Source of the DNA: Kangiella sp.
GTDB taxonomy: Bacteria > Pseudomonadota > Gammaproteobacteria > Enterobacterales > Kangiellaceae
Reading direction: 5' to 3'
DNA: 18,984 bases
NCBI GenBank assembly: GCA_026195755.1
Contig: JAPHRL010000009.1
Coordinates: 1-18,984, forward strand
Positions 1 through 7,198 of the stretch are shown here, piece after piece. Every line of letters starts with the position of its first letter. Positions within the stretch are counted from its first letter, which is position 1. Made by a program: the position numbers and the translations under genes. The notes below the pieces were generated by a model, which searched no databases, had not been told where the DNA came from, and saw only the letters and a program-made list of their open reading frames with translations.

Positions 1-1596
1 ACAAGTAGATTCAAGCAGGCTAGAAGCCGAGAGACAGAAGCTATTGCCAACATTTCCGATCGTATTGCTACAGAGCTAGAGAAAGAACGTTTAGTAGATG
101 TGCTCTCCAACCAAGTAGAGCAAAAGAAAGCACTTATTAAGAATTATAATGCCGATCTTGCAAAGTTAGTTGTTAAGGGTACTTCTTCGCAAGTAAGACG
201 TCATTCAGAACTTAGTGACGCTGCACAGTTAGTAAGAAGAAACATTCAGGATTTTGCTAATAAACTAAGGACTTTTGAAGCGATTCAGGATGAGGTGTCG
301 AGTACACGCGAGACAAAGGCACCCGAACTACTTAGACAACTTAAAGAAAGGCATAACTTAAGTGGTCTTGATGAAAAGCAGTGGGATGACTTTCTTCTTG
401 TTTATAAAGGCAAAGTAGACGAGAGTCTTGCTGAATATATTAAATTGGCAGAAGAGGAAATTTCTAAAATAAAAGGAAAGCCTATTGAACAAGGCAATTC
501 TAATACGCCCTACATAGCTGATGATGTTGATCTAAGCAGTCAAAGTTTAGCATTAATTGTTGCTGAGATGAGGAGGTTGGAGGATCTTTTAAGTGCCGAT
601 AAAAAAGTTAGAGAACAATACGCTGCTCTCACTAATAGAATTGCACAAGAAACTTCGGCTCTCAAGTCAATAGAAGAAAAACTTACAGATGCTCTAGGTG
701 CTGCAAAACGAAAAAAAGACTTACAAGCTGAGCGTGATAGAGCATATAAAAGGCTTTTTGAGGCTATTATCAATGAGCAGAGTGCCCTTGCAGAACTTTA
801 TGCACCACTGGAGCATAGACTTTCAACTTCCTCTGGAACGTTAGGAAGACTTGGTTTTTATGTTAGACGGATTGTTGATATAGACAAATGGGGAGAATTT
901 GCTGAAGGAAACCTTCTTGACCTACGTAAATCTGGCCCATTCAATGGACGAGGGGCTTTGACATCTCTTGCTAAGGAAAAACTTGAGAGCGCATGGGAAT
1001 CTGGAAGCGCATCAGAGATTCAAATTGCTCTTAAGGACTTCATTTCAGAATACATGGTGGATATCTTTAAACATGCACCTTATAACCCACAGCAGCAAGT
1101 TGAATATAAAGAATGGCTAAAGAAGTTTGCACATTGGCTTTTCGGGACCGATCACATTTCAATTCGATACGAGATTCTTTATGATGAGGTAGATATTCGT
1201 AAGCTATCTCCAGGTACTCGAGGAGTAGTTTTGCTACTTCTATATCTAGCTTTAGATGAGAATGATGATCGCCCACTTATTATTGATCAGCCAGAAGAGA
1301 ACCTAGACCCGAAATCTGTGAATGATGAGTTAGTTCCGCTTTTTATCACTGCGAAGTCGAAACGCCAAGTAATAATGGTTACACATAATGCGAATCTTGT
1401 TATTAACACTGATGCGGATCAAATTATTATTGCAGAATCAGGACCACATCAAGCAGAAAGCCTACCTCCGATTACGTATCGAGCAGGGGGGTTGGAGAAT
1501 AAAGATATAAGAAAAGCGGTTCGCGATATTTTAGAAGGTGGCGAAACCGCATTTCAGGAGCGTGCTAGAAGGCTTCGAGTTAAATTAGCAAGGTGA
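1..1596 (+). CDS. TrlF/Ppl-like coiled-coil AAA ATPase (3' part, truncated by window edge)
   Basis: The frame is open from base 1 to the TGA at 1594-1596, giving 531 visible residues, so the gene starts upstream; the GTG at 100 is internal. Visible residues 1 to about 230 are heptad-like and charged, as in an SMC/Rad50-type coiled coil. The C-terminal ATPase lobe carries an ABC-like signature LSPGTRG (402-408), a Walker B followed by its glutamates (LIID429-QPEE433, then NLDP) and an H-loop-like VTHNAN (His462). This block matches what I know of TrlF-family ATPases, also described as the Ppl defence gene, where an N-terminal PHP phosphoesterase domain precedes the ATPase. The PHP domain and Walker A would lie off-window. 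Codon use looks more A/T-rich than in the housekeeping genes further on, which would suit an acquired accessory gene. A defence role is inference; a generic SMC-like repair ATPase is the alternative. Confidence 0.85.
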   Translation, partial: TSRFKQARSRETEAIANISDRIATELEKERLVDVLSNQVEQKKALIKNYNADLAKLVVKGTSSQVRRHSELSDAAQLVRRNIQDFANKLRTFEAIQDEVSSTRETKAPELLRQLKERHNLSGLDEKQWDDFLLVYKGKVDESLAEYIKLAEEEISKIKGKPIEQGNSNTPYIADDVDLSSQSLALIVAEMRRLEDLLSADKKVREQYAALTNRIAQETSALKSIEEKLTDALGAAKRKKDLQAERDRAYKRLFEAIINEQSALAELYAPLEHRLSTSSGTLGRLGFYVRRIVDIDKWGEFAEGNLLDLRKSGPFNGRGALTSLAKEKLESAWESGSASEIQIALKDFISEYMVDIFKHAPYNPQQQVEYKEWLKKFAHWLFGTDHISIRYEILYDEVDIRKLSPGTRGVVLLLLYLALDENDDRPLIIDQPEENLDPKSVNDELVPLFITAKSKRQVIMVTHNANLVINTDADQIIIAESGPHQAESLPPITYRAGGLENKDIRKAVRDILEGGETAFQERARRLRVKLAR

Positions 1597-1597
1597 C

Positions 1598-1627
1598 AAA
1601 AAGCCCTTAAATGTAAAAGTTTAGGGG
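1598..1627 (-). terminator. Possible weak terminator between convergent genes
   Basis: An 8-bp imperfect inverted repeat (1604-1611 with 1620-1627, loop 8) lies between the convergent ATPase and DUF3224 genes. Read on the minus strand it is followed by a short U run (complement of 1598-1602). The stem has one C-A mismatch on that strand, which becomes G-U on the plus strand, and the plus strand lacks a U run. It is a weak candidate. Confidence 0.35.
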
Positions 1628-1682
1628 ACGGCTATTCTGTTAAGGCTTCTTCCATACTAGAAAGCTTAGGCTGTTGCAGATT

Positions 1683-2075
1683 TTATGGCAACTGATAATC
1701 AAACTCGTAGAAGTGGTTACCATCCTCTATATAAATATTCATCTGCCCAGACAATCCTGCTAACTGTCCCACACCTGAGTCGGGTATGACTTCGAGAGTT
1801 AACTTCTCAGCACCTAGTTCCATCACGCCGTAATGCTGTAGAACAAAGCTTCCCTGTTTCCCATCAAGCGAACCGACAACCTGTTCTATCGCGACATAGC
1901 CAGCTGATCCTTTGGTTGGGGTCATAACGCTGAGCATTTCGCCGTTACTGGTGGCATCTAATGGACCTGAAAACTCTTTTTCAATCGACATACGGCGGAA
2001 GTTCATGCCATCAGTTCCATTGATGGCAGATTCGATTGGATTAAGGGTGACGGAAAACTGACCTTCTATTTTCAT
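1683..2075 (-). CDS. DUF3224 domain-containing protein
   Basis: A 130-residue soluble protein that resembles the DUF3224 family along its whole length: a start of the form GxFxVxLxP, then MSIEKEFSGPLDATSNGEML, GSAGYVAIEQVVGSL, GKQGSFVLQHYGVM, a PDSGVGQLAGLSG segment and a GNHFYEFDYQLP end. The family is a small beta-rich fold of unknown function. The ATG at 2075 is set by an AAGGAG five bases upstream, and that ribosome site lies inside the last codons of the slipin gene, only 2 bp away. It is therefore the third, probably translationally coupled, gene of an nfeD-slipin operon. No signal peptide or membrane segment is visible. Family assignment is strong; function is unknown. Confidence 0.85.
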   Translation of the reverse strand: MKIEGQFSVTLNPIESAINGTDGMNFRRMSIEKEFSGPLDATSNGEMLSVMTPTKGSAGYVAIEQVVGSLDGKQGSFVLQHYGVMELGAEKLTLEVIPDSGVGQLAGLSGQMNIYIEDGNHFYEFDYQLP

Positions 2076-2077
2076 TA

Positions 2078-2821
2078 TTACTCCTTAGTTATAAATTTCT
2101 TAATCAGATCTATCGGTAAAGGGAAGACGATGGTGTTGCTGTTTTCGCCTGCGATTTCAGTGAGGGTTTGTAAATAACGCAGTTGTAGCGCTTCTTCTTT
2201 TTGCCCTAGCACTTGCGCAGCTTCGAACAGTTTTTGCGAGGCTTCCATCTCACCTTGTGCGTGTATCACTTTGGCGCGACGGCGGCGTTCGGCTTCTGCC
2301 TGTTGGGCGATGGCTCGGATCATGCTTTCGTCGAGGTCGACGTGTTTGATTTCCACATTGGAAACTTTAATACCCCAGGCGTCTGTCTGGCTGTCGAGGA
2401 TTTCTTGAATGTCTTCGTTGAGTTGGTCTCGCGAGGCGAGCATTTCGTCCAGTTCATGTTGACCCAGTACGGAGCGCAGTGTGGTTTGTGCTAACTGGCT
2501 GGTGGCATCATAGTAGTGCTCAACATTGATGATGGATTTTTGCGGATCGACTACGCGGAAGTAAACCACTGCGTTTACTTTGACCGAGACGTTATCACGC
2601 GAGATAACATCTTGAGTCGGTACGTCCATGACGATAATCCGCAAGTCGACGCGCACGATTTGTTGCACGAAAGGGATTAAGATAATTAGCCCTGGTCCTT
2701 TGACTTTCCAGAATCGGCCTAGCATGAAGATTACGCCGCGTTCATATTCGCGAAGAATCTTAAACATGCTGGCGACTGTCAGTATGATCAGCGCCAGAAT
2801 AATCGGATAAAAAATGTTCAT
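2078..2821 (-). CDS. Slipin family protein (SPFH/Band 7, stomatin-like)
   Basis: 247 residues: one N-terminal membrane helix (about 4-22), then the Band 7 domain starting at EYERGVIFMLGRF and including the VDLR, DVPTQDVISRDNVSVKVNAVVYFRV and DAWGIKVSNVEIKHVDL motifs of prokaryotic stomatins. A charged helical stretch follows (QQAEAERRRRAKVIHAQGE), with a short C-terminal tail ending near IVFPLPIDLIKKF. Slipins oligomerise on the cytoplasmic membrane and, in archaeal and bacterial pairs, are partners and substrates of the NfeD protease encoded beside them. That neighbour is present here 20 bp upstream. A GAAGGA ribosome site precedes the ATG at 2821. The close E. coli relative QmcA is longer, so slipin is the safer name. 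Function in this organism (membrane microdomain scaffold) is inferred. Confidence 0.93.
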   Translation of the reverse strand: MNIFYPIILALIILTVASMFKILREYERGVIFMLGRFWKVKGPGLIILIPFVQQIVRVDLRIIVMDVPTQDVISRDNVSVKVNAVVYFRVVDPQKSIINVEHYYDATSQLAQTTLRSVLGQHELDEMLASRDQLNEDIQEILDSQTDAWGIKVSNVEIKHVDLDESMIRAIAQQAEAERRRRAKVIHAQGEMEASQKLFEAAQVLGQKEEALQLRYLQTLTEIAGENSNTIVFPLPIDLIKKFITKE

Positions 2822-2841
2822 AATAAATCCTTCTATTGAGC

Positions 2842-4260
2842 TTAAAGTTCGGGTTTGTCATCCACGATTGGGATGACCTCTAAATCTAAATCATTAACGG
2901 CTACTACCTTGACTTGCTGTCCTGCTTTTAAGGGCTGGGCACTTTTTGCTTTCCAAATCTCTCCATGAATTTTAATCCAGCCTTTGTCATCAAAATCGTG
3001 TTCGACAATGCCAACTTCAGACAGCATTTCATCTGTACCGGTGACTACAGGTCTATTCCTGGCCCGAATGGCGAGACTGAGTACGAAGCTGAGTAATATA
3101 ACGCTGACGATTGTGACGAAGATCAGAATCGGCATGGCAATCGCCATTCCTGTTTCGGGCTCATTAAAGAGCAGGAAGGAGCCGAGAATAAAGGCGATGA
3201 TTCCGCCAACGCCGAGGATGCCGAAACTGGGCGCGAATGCTTCGACCACCAGCAGGGCTATGCCGAGCACTAACAATCCAGCGGCGACATAGTTGACCGG
3301 CATGATTTGCAATGCGTAGAAGGCAAGCAATAGGCTGATGGCGCCTATGACGCCGGGAATAAAGGTTCCGGGGTTGTAGCCTTCGAAAATCAGGCCATAG
3401 ATACCAACGATCAGCAAAATATAGGCAATATTCGGATCGCTGATAATGCTTAACAGCTGGGTCTTCCAATCGATTTCAATTTCATCAATGATCATGCCGT
3501 CTGTATCAATTTCGCCCTGACCTGAGGGTAGACGAACTGACTTTTGATGAATCATGGATAAGAGTTGCTGAGGGTTTTCGGCAATCAGGTCTATAACGCC
3601 AATTTCCAACGCTTCTGTTGAAGAAAGGCTTTCCCCTTCGCGCACTGCGTTTTTAACCCAGTCAATGTTGCGGCCATGGTAGGCGGCAAGACTTCTTAGA
3701 TAAGCTTCCGCATCATTAATGACTTTCTTTTCCATGGCGGTTTTATTGGATGGCGCGGATTGAGTGGGTTGATCGTTAGACTTTTCAGAAGCTGCTTCAT
3801 CTTGAGTAGGTTCTTTACCTTGCTCTGGTTGATTTGGTTGATCGGGAGACGGCATACCGCCGATAGACACCGGGGTTGCTGCGCCAAGATTAGTGGCCGG
3901 AGCCATCGCCGACACATGGCTGGCATACAGAATATAAGTTCCAGCGCTGGCCGCACGCGAACCTTGCGGATAAACATAAGTCGCGACAGGAACCGGTGAC
4001 GATAGAATGGCGCGGATAATGTCTCGCATCGCCAGATCCAGCCCGCCTGGCGTATTCATCTTGATAATAATCAACTGATAATCCTGCTCAGCAGCTTCCT
4101 CAATATTTTCAACCAGGAAGTGGGCTATAGCTGGATTGACCGAGCCATCAAGCGTGAGTTGCATGGCGCGTTTAGGCGAGTTTGTTTCAGCAGAATGAAG
4201 CTGCTGCGCAGAAAAGCACAGAAGTAGAAAAGACAGCGCAATATAAAAAGCCTGTTTCAT
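2842..4260 (-). CDS. NfeD family membrane-bound serine protease (ClpP-class)
   Basis: 472 residues with a Sec-type signal segment (1-24). The ClpP-like protease domain follows: oxyanion-region NTPGG at 69-73, nucleophile Ser105 in GSRAASAGTYI, and the candidate general base Lys179 (less likely Lys178) in EKKVINDAEAY, the Ser-Lys dyad of long NfeD proteins. A glutamine/proline/glutamate-rich low-complexity insert (about 136-175) separates the two. Four or five membrane helices follow (about 275-395), and the cytoplasmic NfeD OB-fold ends the protein (about 405-472, from EMLSEVGIVEHDF). The expected partner is the slipin encoded downstream in the same operon, whose C-terminus such proteases cleave in studied archaeal pairs. 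The start is supported by AGAAGGA eight or so bases upstream. Complete, with catalytic residues apparently intact. Confidence 0.93.
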   Translation of the reverse strand: MKQAFYIALSFLLLCFSAQQLHSAETNSPKRAMQLTLDGSVNPAIAHFLVENIEEAAEQDYQLIIIKMNTPGGLDLAMRDIIRAILSSPVPVATYVYPQGSRAASAGTYILYASHVSAMAPATNLGAATPVSIGGMPSPDQPNQPEQGKEPTQDEAASEKSNDQPTQSAPSNKTAMEKKVINDAEAYLRSLAAYHGRNIDWVKNAVREGESLSSTEALEIGVIDLIAENPQQLLSMIHQKSVRLPSGQGEIDTDGMIIDEIEIDWKTQLLSIISDPNIAYILLIVGIYGLIFEGYNPGTFIPGVIGAISLLLAFYALQIMPVNYVAAGLLVLGIALLVVEAFAPSFGILGVGGIIAFILGSFLLFNEPETGMAIAMPILIFVTIVSVILLSFVLSLAIRARNRPVVTGTDEMLSEVGIVEHDFDDKGWIKIHGEIWKAKSAQPLKAGQQVKVVAVNDLDLEVIPIVDDKPEL

Positions 4261-4328
4261 ACCAAATCCTTCTAGCTAAAGCCCCCAAGATCGGGAAGCA
4301 GGAATTCATGGCTTCATGCCATAGGAAT

Positions 4329-4357
4329 AATGTAGCGCGAATGAGTATGAAATACAA
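4329..4357 (-). promoter_or_regulatory. Candidate sigma-70 promoter for the nfeD-slipin-DUF3224 operon
   Basis: On the minus strand a TTGTAT -35 (4352-4357) and a TACATT -10 (4329-4334) are separated by 17 bases, about 62 bases before the nfeD start. Both hexamers are imperfect. It sits in the 193-bp divergent region between nfeD and the HEAQH protein gene, where a promoter is expected. Confidence 0.3.
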
Positions 4358-4453
4358 AGTATCGATTGGCGTATTAATAATATTAGAATGACTAAACGTT
4401 ATCGTCATTGGAGGCATCCGAAGGAGTACAACCAAACAGTTAAGGTATGTGGA

Positions 4454-5569
4454 ATGAGTATGGGTCGAGTAGTAGGAGTAGTAGCGCTATGCATCATATT
4501 GCTAGCAAGTTTAAGTTATTGTAAAAACGGACAGGGTGAAAGATTAGATATTGAAGTAGTATACGGATACGGTCTGAAAGGGGAAATCGGAAAAGCTTTG
4601 TCTATGCTGGATAAAATGGAATCCAATCATCCGGAAGATATAAAGTTTAAAGACAAATTTGAACAACGATTTAAGTACCGTAAAGACCGAACAGATTATT
4701 TGTCCAATAAAGATGCTAGTCTTAGGTATTTGTTAAAGATTTATCAGGATTACTGGCGAGAGGGGTTATTGAATAAGTCAGAAAATTTGGATGATAAGTT
4801 GAAAGCTGATCTAGTGTCGTTCTTTAACAAAAGCAATAAAGAAGAGGCATTTACCCAGCGACCGATAAATATAAATAACCTGTCACAAGTGTTTGATGAT
4901 TATATCAGCTTAAAAGGGATGCACTCTACTGGCTTCCAGAAGACGGGTAAGTTTTATGATCTATTGGTGTGGAAAACAAATGAATTGGAGCAGTTTGAAA
5001 TAGGGTTAATTGATCAGAAGCTTGTGGTTGATGTTTACTGGATGAGAGACTTCGTAACTTTAGGCTGGACTTCCTATGCTCGACTCGGTGAGCGTTATCC
5101 TGGTGGTTGGGCAACTGATGAGGCTCTATATGCAGTTGCGAAAGGTTATGACAAAAACTCTGAAAAGTTTAAAGTAAATTATTTAAAGCATGAAGCACAG
5201 CATTTTTCTGATTATCAACAGTTTCCCAAATTGAAGAGTTATGACCTGGAGTATCGTGGAAAGCTAATCGAGCTAGCTTATGGCGAGGAATATTTGCATG
5301 ACCGTTTGTCGTATTTCATAGATAACGCGAGCTTTGATAAAACTAACGCTCACCCTTACGCAAACTACTGCATTATCCGTGATATGTCGCAAAAAATATT
5401 TGGAGAAGGGTACGTGACAGAAAAAGCTAGATGGAATGAACTAACAAATCAGCAAATCCAGCAAGCAGCAACAGACTTATATATTGCCAATACTGAAAGG
5501 TTAAATAGGTTAGGAAAGGAGACCGAACACTATTTAGGTGAATACGAGCGGTGTTCTGATTTCCTGTAA
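4454..5569 (+). CDS. Putative membrane-anchored zincin-like metalloprotease (uncharacterised)
   Basis: I do not recognise a named family. From the ATG at 4454 the protein has 371 residues. It begins with a positively charged, hydrophobic segment (MSMGRVVGVVALCIILLASLSYC) that looks like a signal anchor or signal peptide; the Cys is preceded by L-S-Y, a poor lipobox. An in-frame ATG at 4388 would add 22 polar residues and lacks a ribosome site, so I prefer 4454, which has an AAGG eight bases upstream. The notable motif is HEAQH (5189-5203), the HExxH zinc-peptidase signature, in the context LKHEAQHFSDYQQFPKL. It is followed 15-25 residues later by DLEYRGKLIEL, whose glutamates could supply a third ligand as in gluzincins. 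The rest is charged and helical. Monocistronic. Protease activity is inference from the motif. Confidence 0.75.
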   Translation: MSMGRVVGVVALCIILLASLSYCKNGQGERLDIEVVYGYGLKGEIGKALSMLDKMESNHPEDIKFKDKFEQRFKYRKDRTDYLSNKDASLRYLLKIYQDYWREGLLNKSENLDDKLKADLVSFFNKSNKEEAFTQRPININNLSQVFDDYISLKGMHSTGFQKTGKFYDLLVWKTNELEQFEIGLIDQKLVVDVYWMRDFVTLGWTSYARLGERYPGGWATDEALYAVAKGYDKNSEKFKVNYLKHEAQHFSDYQQFPKLKSYDLEYRGKLIELAYGEEYLHDRLSYFIDNASFDKTNAHPYANYCIIRDMSQKIFGEGYVTEKARWNELTNQQIQQAATDLYIANTERLNRLGKETEHYLGEYERCSDFL

Positions 5570-5594
5570 TGAAGAAATGTTTACAGATACAAAA

Positions 5595-5620
5595 AAGCCC
5601 AGCTATTTCTAGCTAGGCTT
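5595..5620 (-). terminator. Rho-independent terminator of tRNA-Phe
   Basis: An 11-bp stem (5595-5605 with 5610-5620, loop of 4) is followed on the minus strand by a run of U (complement of 5591-5596). It lies 10 bp beyond the tRNA 3' end. On the plus strand the stem has a C-A mismatch and only a weak U tail, so it is oriented for the tRNA, though it could also dampen transcription from the HEAQH gene whose stop is 25 bp away. Confidence 0.88.
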
Positions 5621-5629
5621 CTTGAATAA

Positions 5630-5705
5630 TGGTGGCCCGGGGCAGAATTGAACTGCCGACACAAGGATTTTCAATCCTCCGCTCTACCAACTGAGCTACC
5701 AGGCC
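5630..5705 (-). tRNA. tRNA-Phe (anticodon GAA)
   Basis: The 76-base minus-strand cloverleaf is complete. The 7-bp acceptor stem is GGCCTGG/CCGGGCC with one T-G pair. The D-loop region has the usual TAGCTCAGTTGGTAGAGC, and the anticodon stem GAGGA/TCCTT holds the loop TTGAAAA with anticodon GAA. The T-arm carries GTTCAATTC, and A73 is followed by an encoded CCA. It closely parallels E. coli tRNA-Phe. Its own promoter and terminator flank it. The 3' end is intact and no integrase lies next to it. Confidence 0.97.
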
Positions 5706-5716
5706 GCAGGACGCGT

Positions 5717-5745
5717 ATTAAACCGATTGAGGGGCTTTAAGTCAA
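5717..5745 (-). promoter_or_regulatory. Sigma-70 promoter of tRNA-Phe
   Basis: On the minus strand TTGACT (complement of 5740-5745) and TTTAAT (complement of 5717-5722) are spaced exactly 17 bases, each near consensus. They are followed by a GC-rich discriminator (ACGCGTCC), the kind seen at stable-RNA promoters under stringent control. Transcription would start about 5 bases before the tRNA 5' end. The -35 lies in the loop and right arm of a 7-bp inverted repeat (5731-5737 with 5744-5750). Confidence 0.75.
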
Positions 5746-5795
5746 GCCCCTTTCTTAAAATTATTAGAATTTTATTGGCTTAGGTTGAGAGGGCT

Positions 5796-6071
5796 TTATT
5801 TGTCTTCTTCTGGGACGTAGCCTTCGGGCTTTTCGTAGTCGCCACCAAACAGGTACATTTCCATTTGTTCGGCCAAATAGGACTGCGCTTGCGGGTCCAT
5901 CAGGCTGAGGCGTTTTTCGTTAATGAGCATGGTTTGATGGTTTAACCATTGGGTCCATGCTTCTTGCGAAATCTCGTTGTATATTTTTTCACCAAGTTCG
6001 CCGGGGTATGGTTTGAAGGACATGCCTTCGGCTTCTTTTTGCAGTTTTTTGCAGAATACGGTGCGTGACAT
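5796..6071 (-). CDS. yggX: Probable Fe(2+)-trafficking protein YggX
   Basis: From MSRTVFCKKLQKEAEG the protein has 91 residues and follows E. coli YggX along its length, including Cys7, the YPGELGEKIYNEIS block, AWTQW and QTMLINEKRLSLM. YggX is a small cytoplasmic protein linked to iron supply for Fe-S clusters and resistance to oxidative damage. A GTG 12 bases upstream would add four residues, but the GGAG at six bases before the ATG at 6071 and the family N-terminus fix this start. It lies 60 bp after mutY on the same strand, the order seen in E. coli. That fits because MutY is an Fe-S enzyme acting on oxidative damage. Confidence 0.96.
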   Translation of the reverse strand: MSRTVFCKKLQKEAEGMSFKPYPGELGEKIYNEISQEAWTQWLNHQTMLINEKRLSLMDPQAQSYLAEQMEMYLFGGDYEKPEGYVPEEDK

Positions 6072-6131
6072 TTCTATCTCCACTTGTCATCGGTTGAGTG
6101 GTTTGCCGTGCTTTTCAAACTCAGGCGTTCT

Positions 6132-7187
6132 CTAGGAACTTTCTAAGAGTTTGCTCAGTAATTTGCTGACCGGAGTGGGCAGGCCAATCTCGCTCAGCTG
6201 ACTTTGACTAAACCAGTCTGCTTGTGCGGGCTCCATGATACTCGGATGGGAATTTTTTTCCACTAATGCTTTCTCGGCTTGTGAGCCAAGAATAAGAGGC
6301 TGCACCTTGAGATCATAGTGGCTAAATTTATGCACAAATGCTTCGAGCTGTTGGATGTCACCTGGGCTCATCTCTTCCTGCTCGACTTCGGGTAAAGCCC
6401 ACAGGCCACCCCAGATGCCGCTTGGTGGCCTTTTATGCAGCATGACTTTGTCTTGATTAATGCTGATGAGCCAGTAGACCGATTTGCTGGGGCGTGCTTT
6501 CTTGGGCTTTTTGCCGGGGTACTGGTCAACGTTGCCATTGTGATAGGCCAGGCAGTGCCCAGATAATGGGCAGCTTTGGCAATTGGGTTTGCTGCGGGCA
6601 CAGACCACGGCGCCTAAGTCCATCATCGCCTGGTTGTAGGCGGCAGTTTCCTGTTTGGGTGTGTTGGCTTCGGCTCGCTCCCATAAAGCTTTTAAAACCT
6701 TGCCGTTTCCCGGCCAGCCTTCAATGGCATAACAACGTGCCAGTACGCGTTTAACGTTGCCGTCCAGAATGGCGGTGGCTTGGCCAAAGGCAAAAGAGGC
6801 GATTGCACCTGCGGTTGAGCGGCCGATACCGGGCAGGGTTTCGATAACTTCAGGATCGCGCGGAAACTGGCCGTCGTGTTCGTTTTCGATGATGCGAGCG
6901 GCTTTATGCAGATTACGGGCGCGACTGTAGTAACCGAGCCCGCTCCAATGTTGCATGACCTGATCATCGCTGGCCTGAGCCAGATCGGTCAGGGTCGGGA
7001 AACTTGCAACGAAACGCTCAAAATAGGGAATGACGGTGGTGACTTGAGTCTGTTGTAGCATGATTTCCGAAAGCCAGATTCGGTAAGGATCCTGAGTGTT
7101 TTGCCAGGGCAGGTGTTTGCGGCCATGAGTGTGGTAGTACTCAATGACTTTTGCAGCAAAGACTGTGGCCGACCAGGGTTTTATCAT
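6132..7187 (-). CDS. mutY: A/G-specific adenine glycosylase MutY
   Basis: 351 residues, the usual length. MutY excises adenine mispaired with 8-oxoguanine in base excision repair. Visible hallmarks: catalytic Glu41 in SEIMLQQTQV; the helix-hairpin-helix LPGIGRSTAGAI (118-129) and catalytic Asp142 in ILDGNVKRVLAR; and the [4Fe-4S] cysteines C196-x6-C203-x2-C206-x5-C212. A C-terminal NUDIX-like 8-oxoG recognition domain runs from about 235 (VYWLISINQDKVMLHKRP, then GIWGGLWALPEVE). The gene starts 11 bp after the SLC13 transporter stop with no strong ribosome site, so it is probably translated as part of that transcript, and it precedes yggX. All key residues are present. Confidence 0.97.
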   Translation of the reverse strand: MIKPWSATVFAAKVIEYYHTHGRKHLPWQNTQDPYRIWLSEIMLQQTQVTTVIPYFERFVASFPTLTDLAQASDDQVMQHWSGLGYYSRARNLHKAARIIENEHDGQFPRDPEVIETLPGIGRSTAGAIASFAFGQATAILDGNVKRVLARCYAIEGWPGNGKVLKALWERAEANTPKQETAAYNQAMMDLGAVVCARSKPNCQSCPLSGHCLAYHNGNVDQYPGKKPKKARPSKSVYWLISINQDKVMLHKRPPSGIWGGLWALPEVEQEEMSPGDIQQLEAFVHKFSHYDLKVQPLILGSQAEKALVEKNSHPSIMEPAQADWFSQSQLSEIGLPTPVSKLLSKLLESS

Positions 7188-7198
7188 GAACGTTTAGT

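Noticed and set aside
5630..5705. tRNA-Phe as an integration site
   Set aside because: The tRNA 3' end is followed directly by its terminator, there is no duplicated 3' fragment within the window that I can see, and no integrase gene is near.
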